Source: an uncultured Ruminiclostridium sp. (GTDB lineage: Bacteria; Bacillota; Clostridia; Oscillospirales; Ruminococcaceae). Taken from it: DNA of 64,000 bases. The translations under genes were made by a program, and so were the position numbers. Each line of letters begins with the position of its first letter. The stretch's first letter is position 1. Location of the stretch: positions 1 through 64,000 of the forward strand of contig CANRGJ010000007.1 in NCBI GenBank assembly GCA_947630175.1. The letters run 5' to 3'. Of this stretch, positions 54,436-61,826 are shown piece by piece. The notes under the pieces are model-generated. The model ran no database searches. It had not been told where the DNA came from and saw only the letters and a program-made list of their open reading frames with translations.

Positions 54436-56081
54436 ATGACGAACGATGAGATAATTCATTATTATGACTATCTGATGCGGCTTGCGGTATCTAAATGCAA
54501 TTCGCAGACGGACGCAGAGGACCTTGTGGGCGACGTGATGCTTGCAGCTTTTATATTTTTGCAAAAAGGCGGGACGATCGAGTACCCGAAAACGTGGCTT
54601 ACCAACACCCTTTTTCACAAGTATAATGACAGCCTGCGCCGAAAATACAGACGCCCCGTCACGGTCTGCCTTGAGAATGCGGCAGACGTCGCTGATAATG
54701 TGGATGAGGAATATCTTTCCTCGGAGGAAGCGTCGGAAGTGCGAAAGGAGCTTAATTTTCTCGGTTACAGCACCCGTGAGGTCCTAATTCGCTTTTATTT
54801 CGGGAATCAGAGCGTTGCGGATATTTCCAAGGCGCTTAATATTCCGCAGGGTACTGTTAAAAGCCGTCTGTCGGCAGGCCGCAGTAAAATGAAGAAAGGA
54901 CTGGAAAAAATGGAAAGAAAAGAAAATATTTTACCCGGACGTCTTTACCTGTCTTTTGGCGGCTGCGAGGGGCTTAAGGGCGAGCCGATGTCGCTTGTTG
55001 AAGATGATCTGATAGCACAGAATCTGCTGATTACGGCATATGAAAAACCGATCTCGGTCACCGATTTGTCCAAGGCGATAGGCGTTCCGTCGGCATATAC
55101 AGAGCCTATTGTCAAAAGGCTTGTTGACGGAGAACTGATGAAAAAACGGACGGCGGCAAGGTGTATTCGGATTTTATCATCACAAAGCCGCAGAACATGC
55201 TTAAAGGCTTTAAACCTCAGCTTGATTTTGCACATAAGCATTTCAGCGTGATATGGAGTATACTTGAAAAAATGTCGGCGGGAATTTCCGAAATGCCGTT
55301 TGTTTGTAAAATGAGCGGTGAGGAAAGGACAAAGCTTGACAGATACGCTGTTTTGAAGGCGTTACAGGATTTCCGATATTACGGAACAGGGAAAATAGAA
55401 CCGCCGAAATTCCCGGAGCGCAGGGACGGCGGGCGGTGGCTTGCGCAGGCGATAGCGTTTGAAGCGGGATACGATATGAAAGAGTATAACGAAGCGGCAG
55501 AGTATCAGATACACGGCGGTCACCGTTCCACCTATGCGCTTGCGGCGGGAGGTACAAGAAGGGTCAGCCTTTACGAGTTTGACACAACTCTTCTGGACAG
55601 TCCTCACAGATACGCCTTTTCGACGGAACTGTATTTTAAGCATATTATCCCTTTCCTTTGGTGCATTTACGCCGATATTCCGCTTGACGAGCGCATTGGC
55701 TATGACATTCCCGACGAGCTTATCTCACATATTCCTACGCTTGAAAAGCTGGGTATGCTGGGGAATGTGAACAACAAACCGTGCGTTAAAATTCCGATTC
55801 TAAAGAATGAGGAATATGAGCAAGTCTGTGCCGTAATAAGAAGTGCGGCCGAGGAAATAAAATCTGCGATCGGCGAGGATTTTTCAGAGTTTATCCTATC
55901 TCAGAAAACGCCCGTTCCCAGGCACCTGACCTCTGTACCTGAGCTTTACAGATACCAGGATGCGGCCTCGTACTTTGAAATGGCAATCGTCCGTGAGGCG
56001 TACGAAAAAGGTCTGCATTTAAAAGATGTCGATTACTGCTGCCCACCCGTTGTAATGTCGTGGAAGAATGAAGAAAAATAG
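54436..56081 (+). pseudogene. ECF-like sigma factor with long C-terminal domain, frameshifted
   Basis: The first frame (54436-55251) starts with AATATG after GGAGGGC and holds sigma region 2 (DAEDLVGDVMLAAFIFL, EYPKTWLTNTLFHKYND) and region 4 (STREVLIRFYFGNQSVADIS, LNIPQGTVKSRLSAGRSKM), then an extra winged-helix-like segment (KPISVTDLSKAIGVPSAYTEPIVKRLVDGELM). Immediately after LM, at the run of six A (55141-55146), the sequence continues in the -1 frame (YSDFIITKPQNMLKGFKPQL... to 56081), clearly the same protein. The full product would be about 548 residues. Frameshift may be real, a sequencing error, or programmed; the downstream 300 residues are well preserved. Confidence 0.82.
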
Positions 56082-56183
56082 TGCGTGAGTCTCTTTGGCA
56101 TCTTAGCGTGTTGAATAGATGTTGTTTTTATTCCAACAAGTATGCACCGTTGTAGATTCTGCGTCATAAACACACCAAATCAC

Positions 56184-56228
56184 AAAACCCGTTGTTATCA
56201 GCCGCCAAACTGATAACAACGGGTTTTT
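56184..56228. terminator. Strong hairpin terminator between converging genes
   Basis: CCCGTTGTTATCAG (56188) pairs with CTGATAACAACGGG (56210) over 14 of 14 positions with an eight-base loop, then TTTTTG; AAAA on the other side makes it bidirectional. Confidence 0.8.
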
Positions 56229-56237
56229 GCTCTCCCA

Positions 56238-56630
56238 CTAAAAATCCTCCAGAAATATCCCCACGGATATTTTATGAAAACTGCCCTTTATCTCTATTCC
56301 TTTTATCTTTGCAAAAAGCGCTTTTCCTGCGTCCATAAGCCTTGCGAAAACGATATTGTCCTTTTCGGGAACATAGCCCAGCTTTCGTCCGTCCTGCGTA
56401 AGTATCAGTATAGCGTTGCTGTCGAATTTGTTGTCCTCACGCCTCAGCAGAAGCTTATCTCCCGCCTTGACCTCATCAAGAACGCTTTTATCCTCAAGGT
56501 GGAATGTCCCCGCCACGTACGAGTCAAACAGGTATATCTCCCGCATAAGCGGGGAAATAAGCTGTCCCAGCTTATTCTGACTTTCCGCCGCCGCTATCAG
56601 ATCCGTTTCCGTTTTGATCATTTCGTTCAT
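56238..56630 (-). CDS. HIRAN domain protein
   Basis: A 130-residue protein whose C-terminal 90 residues form a HIRAN domain: LFDSYVAGTFHLED, AGDKLLLRREDNKFDSNAILI, GRKLGYVPEKDNIVFARLMDAGKALFAKIKG. HIRAN domains bind 3' DNA ends or damaged/stalled DNA (as in HLTF and Rad5). The start overlaps the end of the J-domain gene by 59 bases with GAGGTG upstream, so expression is coupled. Stand-alone bacterial HIRAN proteins have no established role. Confidence 0.88.
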   Translation of the reverse strand: MNEMIKTETDLIAAAESQNKLGQLISPLMREIYLFDSYVAGTFHLEDKSVLDEVKAGDKLLLRREDNKFDSNAILILTQDGRKLGYVPEKDNIVFARLMDAGKALFAKIKGIEIKGSFHKISVGIFLEDF

Positions 56631-57390
56631 TTTCGCTCACCTCTTTTTTTATTTCGTTCAGCTTTTGCGTGAGCTGTTTTTCATACTCCGCATATTTTTC
56701 AAGCTGCTTTTTCAGCGACTGCATTTTCTTAGCGACATCAAATTCGTTTTCAAGCAGAAATTTGTGTATATACGGCTCGGTGGTCTTTATCTCGTATATT
56801 TGCCGTTCCAGCCGAATTATCTTTTCCTGTATGTCGGGAATTACGATGCTGAGATTTTCTTCTCCTGCCTGCGCCAGCGCCTGCCATACAAGAAATTCCG
56901 TGTCCCTGAGCGTTTCAAGGTCGTTGCCGTTATATGCGGCGCACGCCCTTTCCCACAGCTCTCTCAGCTTTGGGTCGTTGTTGATAAGCGGGCATATGTC
57001 AGGGTGCAGCTGCTTTGCCAGCTTCCTGTACAGACTTTTTATTTCCCGCAGTTCCTCGTCGGTGACAGTGCCGATTGCTTTTGCATTGTCGTATTCCGTA
57101 AGCATTTCGTGCAGCTTCTCCCTGTAAGCGGTCATCTGCTGCTCTACAAAAACCTTCATCGACGCAAGATCAGGCTTTGACCCATGATTTTTCGCCGCCT
57201 GACAGTAGGCGATCGACTTTTTCAGTTCAATGCAGCTTATATATTTTTTGAAAATATCGTTTATCATTCCGCCAAAAATTCTTATGTACGAAAGCCTGTA
57301 CAGATTTGCTTCCTTTTTCAGCTGATCCCGCTGAAGCAGCAACTCTTCATATCGCGGATAATCCCCGTTTGCCATATGAATGATCGTCAT
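56572..57390 (-). CDS. J-domain-like coiled-coil protein
   Basis: A 272-residue protein with GAGGTG six bases before ATG 57390. Around residues 110-165 is a DnaJ-like segment with the HPD motif: LREIKSLYRKLAKQLHPDICP, followed by ELWERACAAYNGNDLETL. Long coiled coils lie on both sides (residues 10-60 and 190-255: EKIIRLERQIYEIK..., KKQLEKYAEYEKQLTQKLNEI). It probably recruits DnaK to a target. The gene partner encodes a HIRAN domain, which suggests a DNA-associated chaperone or repair function. Confidence 0.85.
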   Translation of the reverse strand: MTIIHMANGDYPRYEELLLQRDQLKKEANLYRLSYIRIFGGMINDIFKKYISCIELKKSIAYCQAAKNHGSKPDLASMKVFVEQQMTAYREKLHEMLTEYDNAKAIGTVTDEELREIKSLYRKLAKQLHPDICPLINNDPKLRELWERACAAYNGNDLETLRDTEFLVWQALAQAGEENLSIVIPDIQEKIIRLERQIYEIKTTEPYIHKFLLENEFDVAKKMQSLKKQLEKYAEYEKQLTQKLNEIKKEVSENERNDQNGNGSDSGGGKSE

Positions 57391-57554
57391 TGTTTCACCT
57401 CAAAATCGTAAAGCTCCTGTTACAATTATATTATACTATGATAAACGGTTTGTAAATCCCTAATCCCATACGATCGTATTATCTCTGTCATAAACGGTAC
57501 AGATAATGCTTTTTCAGATTTTTCATAATGTGCAATTTAATATCCTCACAAAAA

Positions 57555-57586
57555 GCATTGGCCAATGCGCATTAAATGCGTATAAT
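57555..57586 (+). promoter_or_regulatory. hicB promoter with two adjacent palindromes
   Basis: TTGGCC (57558-57563), 17 bases, TATAAT (57581-57586). The perfect palindrome GCATTGGCCAATGC (57555-57568) covers the -35 box, and CGCATT-A-AATGCG (57568-57580) fills the spacer. The layout fits an autoregulated RHH-type antitoxin operator. Confidence 0.7.
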
Positions 57587-57616
57587 ATATAGCAAGAAGG
57601 GAAGGAGGTCTATATT

Positions 57617-58015
57617 ATGAAAAACACGTATCCGGTCATTTTGACCCCTGATAAAAAAGGCTTTGCAGTTTATGTTCCCGATTTTGATATTGCCACGCAG
57701 GGCGATGATCTGACCGAGGCTATCGAAATGGCAAGAGATGCAATAAGCCTGATGGGAATTGATATGGAAGACGATAAAAAAGCGCTTCCCAAGCCCTCCG
57801 CATGGTCAGATTTGAAGGCGGATTCAAAGGACGATATAATAACGCTTGTGGACGTGGATTTTGACGGATATCGCAAAAGAAACGATATGCGTTCAGTCAG
57901 GAAAAACTGCACTATTCCTTCCTGGCTCAACTACGAGGCGGAAAAGGCGGGTGTGAATTTCTCCCAACTCCTTCAAATAGCCCTTATGAAAGAACTGAAT
58001 GTTGAAAAGCCCTGA
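57617..58015 (+). CDS. hicB: HicB-family antitoxin, orphan
   Basis: A 132-residue protein with GGAGG before ATG. The N-terminal half is the partially degraded RNase H fold of HicB (YPVILTPDKKGFAVYVPDFDIATQGDDLTEAIEMARDAI), the C-terminal half is a helical DNA-binding part (CTIPSWLNYEAEKAGVNFSQLLQIALMKEL), as in longer RHH-type HicB proteins. In a complete system it neutralises the HicA mRNA interferase, encoded directly beside it. No HicA-sized frame lies on either side: the gap upstream is only promoter and the gene is followed at once by a terminator. Confidence 0.9.
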   Translation: MKNTYPVILTPDKKGFAVYVPDFDIATQGDDLTEAIEMARDAISLMGIDMEDDKKALPKPSAWSDLKADSKDDIITLVDVDFDGYRKRNDMRSVRKNCTIPSWLNYEAEKAGVNFSQLLQIALMKELNVEKP

Positions 58016-58024
58016 TTTGATTTT

Positions 58025-58047
58025 AAACGCCGAAAGGCGTTTTTCTT
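58025..58047 (+). terminator. hicB terminator
   Basis: AAACGCC-GAAA-GGCGTTT stem with a stable GAAA tetraloop, then TTCTTTTTT. Confidence 0.8.
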
Positions 58048-58430
58048 TTTTGGGAAGAAATCAGCGTTTCCAACAGCACAGCCGCATTTTATATTCTCCG
58101 CCTTTGTCACATCACGTTTATAGACCCTTGCGCCGTTTCAAGGTCGCTATGCCCTGCACTGTACAGCTTTATGGTATTATCGATAAGCATACTGTCGTCG
58201 ATTATACGTTGTCATGCCAGCCCACGGCGGCAGAGCAATTGCGCTCAGGTATCTTTCCAAGACAGATGCCCGGCGCAATTAGACTGTGTACAAGAGTCTC
58301 CGTCATTTTGACGAGCAGGTTTTTGTTTTATCCCACCGTGCATTGTGTCTATCAACCTGCGAGATCACCTCGGTAGCGATTTTTACACCATGCACGGAGT
58401 CAAAAAAGCGAGCCCACGATAGTCTCACCT
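58048..58430. other. Region without recognised gene next to the CRISPR array
   Basis: No convincing reading frame over 30 codons, tRNA or repeat seen in 380 bases. It lies at the leader-distal end of the array and may hold decayed coding DNA. Confidence 0.4.
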
Positions 58431-58718
58431 ATTTCAATCCACGCCCCACGAGGGGGGCGACCAGGCAGTTCCATATATTTTCGCTTTTGCGGATGATTTC
58501 AATCCACGCCCCACAAGGGGGCGACGCGTACCAATCCAAGATCGTATCGTTCCTTTGGAAATTTCAATCCACGCCCCACGAGGGGCGACGCGTACCAATC
58601 CAAGATCGTATCGTTCCTTTGGAAATTTCAATCCACGCCCCACGAGGGGGCGACACACAAATCAATCACAGTCTGGCGTAGAGATAGTATTTCAATCCAC
58701 GCCCCACGAGGGGGCGAC
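58431..58718 (-). CRISPR. Type I-C CRISPR array, five repeats and four spacers
   Basis: Repeats begin at 58431, 58496, 58561, 58625 and 58689. On + each starts ATTTCAATCCACGCCCCAC and ends GGGCGAC (about 30 bases); on the minus strand it ends GTGGATTGAAAT, the type I-C crRNA handle, so transcription runs leftward from the cas side. The G run in the repeats is 6, 5, 4, 5 and 5 long, and the second repeat has A for G at one place. Spacers are 34, 35, 35 and 34 bases; the second and third (58526-58560 and 58590-58624) are identical. The leader-distal end is at 58431. Confidence 0.95.
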
Positions 58719-58887
58719 TGCAAAACTGCACATATTCCTCCGCTAACCACATACCGAAATACAGCAATTTCACAGCTGCACCTTAAAAAATATTGATTTT
58801 TACATCAACAAAAACGAAAAATAACCCATTTTTCAGAAAAATCAGGTGCGGATCCCCCTGAAAAAATATGTGAGCTTATATTCCGCA
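58719..58887 (-). promoter_or_regulatory. Probable CRISPR leader
   Basis: AT-rich gap between cas2 and the first repeat on the transcribed side. Contains a TTTTTCAG...CTGAAAAA stem. No gene. Confidence 0.6.
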
Positions 58888-59178
58888 CTAAAGAAGCAGC
58901 GGCTCGTCCATAGTGAAACACGGTTCTGCGCCGTAATGCTCAACTTTAGCTTTTTTGCTGTCGCCAAGGTAGTAAAAACGCAGTGAATCGCTCTTTTCAT
59001 CTATCTCCTTGAGCAGCTTTTCTTTGAGGACTCTCCATTGTGCGGCGTCGGCTATACATTCAAATACGGAATTTTGTACTCTCACTCCGTAATTCACACA
59101 GCACTTTGCCACGCGCCTCAGGCGTTTTCTTCCTGCGGCGTCCTGTGTATTAACGTCATAGGTTATCAATATCAGCAT
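58888..59178 (-). CDS. cas2: CRISPR-associated endonuclease Cas2
   Basis: A 96-residue protein starting ATG 59178 (MLILITYDVNTQD), one base after the cas1 stop. The ferredoxin-like fold of Cas2 is clear: LITYDV with the conserved Asp, GRKRLRRVAKCCVNYGVRVQNSVFEC and SLRFYYLG. With Cas1 it forms the integrase complex that adds spacers. It is the last cas gene before the leader and appears intact, though its Cas1 partner is broken. Confidence 0.95.
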   Translation of the reverse strand: MLILITYDVNTQDAAGRKRLRRVAKCCVNYGVRVQNSVFECIADAAQWRVLKEKLLKEIDEKSDSLRFYYLGDSKKAKVEHYGAEPCFTMDEPLLL

Positions 59179-59179
59179 A

Positions 59180-60212
59180 TCATTTCCACAAAAACGGCGG
59201 ATAAGCGTCAAGATCTCCCCGCAGATAGCGTGACAAAAGCAGCGCCTGAACGTAGGGCAGCATTCCCCATTGTACCTTTTCCTTCAAAAACGGGTGAGTT
59301 ATCACGTCGTCCTTGCGCAGTTGCCACGCCTTGATGAACGTCTGCCGTCCCTCGTCGTTGAGCAGCACTGCTCCGTTTTCCTGCCTGATGAAAGCATTTT
59401 TATCTATCATCAGCTTGTTTATCAGCGTGAGAACGAACCTGTCGCACATTACCGCGCGAAATTCCTCCACCAGATCCAGCGCCAGCGAACGCCGCCCCGG
59501 GGCGGTCTGTGTGCATAAATCCCACATACGGGTCAAGTCCCACTGTTTCCAGCGCGGAACAGCACATTCCCGTCGCTAAAGAATAAGCAAAGGAAAGCAT
59601 CGCGTTCACTTCGTCAAGGGGAGGGCGCTTGCTCCTGCCGTGAAATTTAAAATCCTCTTTCTGACAGAGTATCATATCGTCAAACACCGAGAAATATACC
59701 TGTGCCGCCTCTCCCTCAATTCCTCTCAGGCTGTCGGGATCTTCCGCCTGCTTTGCCTTTGATAAAGCCGCCCGCAAATATTCTGACTTTTGAAGGAACA
59801 GCTCCGTGTTTAACCTCAGCCCATTATCTCTCACCGCCCTTTCCAGAACACAGCGGCTGTTGAACAGCTTTGCGGTGAGGATATTTTTTGCTGTTTCAAG
59901 ACTTTTTTCTTCGTTGTCGGCAACACAGTACTGCGTTCTTCTCAGCAGAACGTTGCCGTTTGTTTCGCCCTCCACCCTTGCAAGAAATCTGCCTGAGCGT
60001 GACAAAAACACCAATTCTCTCTGCTCCTCAGCGCACTTTCCCATAAGGGCGGGACTTGCCCCTGCACTGCCGAAGGCAACTATCCTTTCAAGATTGTGCA
60101 GAGGAAATCTTCCTATATTTTCTCCGCTTTGAGAAACTACGACATTTTCTCCGTCAAGGGAAAGATACCTTTCAGGCGTGGTAAGATAAAGAGTATTCAG
60201 CAGCTTTTTCAT
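59180..60212 (-). pseudogene. cas1: CRISPR-associated Cas1, frameshifted
   Basis: Two overlapping frames make one Cas1 of about 343 residues. The first (60212-59400) gives KLLNTLYLTTPERYLSLDGENV ... EGEAAQVYFSVFDDMIL ... LSFAYSLATGMCCSALETVGLDPYVGFMHTDRPG; the second (ending 59180) continues RRSLALDLVEEFRAVMCDRFV ... GRQTFIKAWQ. The switch is at CCCCGGGG (59495-59502), where one extra G or C shifts the frame. Active-site Glu (EGEAA), His (GFMHTDRPG) and the Asp/Glu after the joint (LALDLVEEF) all exist but not in one polypeptide. Start is ATGA-coupled to cas4. Confidence 0.93.
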
Positions 60213-60871
60213 AATTCGTCCCTCAGCGTTTCCTCAATATACTGCGAGGCGGTCAACGCTCCGCATATCACAGGCAGACAGATATTCCGCAGGGAACAGG
60301 CGTTGCAGGCTTTTGTCCTTTTGACCTTGGGAGTATATTTCTGACGGTAGTATTTGTGCATCTCCTCCGTCATATTTTCGGTTTTTTGCCGCAGCTCACT
60401 GTCAAATACTACTGCCGACCTGCGCCTTGTTTCGCCGTAGAAAAGGTATCCCTCTTTTACCTCACAGCAAAGCATATCCTCAAGACAAAGCGCCTGAGCG
60501 CAAAGCTGCGCTCTGTCCCAGTCCTCCTCTTTCGGGGAGCCTCGCTTGTACTCGATTGGTAGCACCGTGTATTTTCCGCCCAGCTTTGGTATCTCAACGC
60601 CGTTTTTCTCGTCACGGTGAAACTCCACCACGTCGCATTCTCCACTCAGCCCCAGCCTTGAAGAGGAAAGCTAAGGGCCTCTCACAGTTATGATATCTCC
60701 TCTTTTCTCACGAAAAGAACTGTCGTGTGCATTTTCGTGCATGATCCGTCCGTCGGCGGTGCGGAAATTTTCCTCCCACTGCTGTTCAATATGTATCAAC
60801 GCCCACTGCCGCCGACAGAACGTAAAATGCTGTATGCCCGAAAGCTGTAAATATTCGTCCTCTGAGTACAT
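60209..60871 (-). pseudogene. cas4: CRISPR-associated Cas4 nuclease, internal amber stop
   Basis: The frame from ATG 60871 gives the N-terminus YLQLSGIQHFTFCRRQWALIHIE with the first Fe-S Cys, and stops at TAG 60671-60673 after VRGP. The same frame continues unbroken after the stop: LSSSRLGLSGECDVVEFH, then PIEYKRGSPKEEDWDRAQLCAQAL (nuclease ExK and QLCAQ) and the three-Cys cluster ACNACSLRNICLP. It would be a 220-residue Cas4. A restart at GTG 60631 could make only the C-terminal half. Cas4 trims prespacers and checks the PAM for Cas1-Cas2. Confidence 0.93.
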
Positions 60872-60875
60872 TTTA

Positions 60876-61826
60876 TTACATCAGGTCTATTATCTCGGGA
60901 ACTACTCCCGTATCTTCCAGAGAGATATCGTAGTCCTCAAATTTTGTGGGAACAGATACGCCTTCCTTAAGCGAGATCTTTACCGAACGGTGTATCTTTG
61001 CGGAGCTTACCTTGGGAGTCTTGCAGTTATGCTCCCACCAGTATACGCGGCACACCTCCATACTGCCCTCAGGCCTTGCAGAGGAAGCGTCGTTTTCAAA
61101 TAAATTTATCAGCGCATCTTTTATCTTTAAGGCGTCCTCGTTGGAAAAGCCTGTCTTTTCAGCAAGCTGACAGTTGATACTGCCGTTGACTACGTACAGC
61201 CCGAAAGCAACGCGGTGTTTGTAACCCATAGTGTCCGAACCTTTTTTACTATCGCTTTCATTGTTTACGCTTTTTGTTATTTTCATGCTGATTATATCAA
61301 TAGGAGAAACGCTGATCGATTGATGAATGGTAACAGGACCGCGTACAGGTATTGAAATGGATTCTTTTTTTTCTTCCTTTTCAGTTTCGTTTTCGCTTTC
61401 TTTTTCTTTTCCTTTATTTGTTTTATTTTTTAAAGCAAATACCTGACCGAAACTGCGCACGTCTATCCATTCTGCACAAGCGATATCGTGATATTCTTTT
61501 TCCAATTCCCACCTGCTTTTCTTATTATCATTCTTTTTGGATTTATTCTGATTGAGCAGGTTAAATATTTCTTTTAATTTTTCGTTTTTATCTGCACGTT
61601 GATGTAGACTGTCGCACTCATCATTACATCGGTCGTCCGACTGAACGAATATTTTTTCTCCATGATCCTGCAAGTAGTTGCGTATCTTGCGCTTGATACA
61701 CACGTCAGAAATTTCACCGTGATCTTTAGAATTCATACGGGGACGGTTGCCGTCCAGCGGGTCGCCGTTGGGATTAGCGTCGGTGGCGGTTATAAGAACT
61801 GTAAAATCAATTTTGTGGTCAAGCAT
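60876..61826 (-). CDS. cas7c: CRISPR-associated Cas7c (Csd2)
   Basis: A 316-residue protein; ATG 61826 lies within the end of cas8c with GAGGAGGAAC before it. DHKIDFTVLITATDANPNGDPLDGNRPR at the N-terminus and RGPVTIHQSISVSP in the middle are Csd2 marks, and VSSAKIHRSVKISLKEGVSVPTKFEDYD is the C-terminal strand pair. Cas7 polymerises along crRNA as the Cascade backbone. A Lys/Glu-rich insert (about 115-135, NKTNKGKEKESENETEKEE) is longer than usual. Appears intact. Confidence 0.94.
   Translation of the reverse strand: MLDHKIDFTVLITATDANPNGDPLDGNRPRMNSKDHGEISDVCIKRKIRNYLQDHGEKIFVQSDDRCNDECDSLHQRADKNEKLKEIFNLLNQNKSKKNDNKKSRWELEKEYHDIACAEWIDVRSFGQVFALKNKTNKGKEKESENETEKEEKKESISIPVRGPVTIHQSISVSPIDIISMKITKSVNNESDSKKGSDTMGYKHRVAFGLYVVNGSINCQLAEKTGFSNEDALKIKDALINLFENDASSARPEGSMEVCRVYWWEHNCKTPKVSSAKIHRSVKISLKEGVSVPTKFEDYDISLEDTGVVPEIIDLM

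Noticed and set aside
55140-55147. Programmed -1 frameshift heptamer
   Set aside because: The A6C sequence is present, but the zero frame is AAA AAA CGG, which is not the X XXY YYZ phase, and no downstream stem was seen; kept only as a possibility in the findings.
58283-58746. Open frames across the CRISPR array
   Set aside because: They read the same repeat-encoded peptide several times and are artefacts of the repeats.
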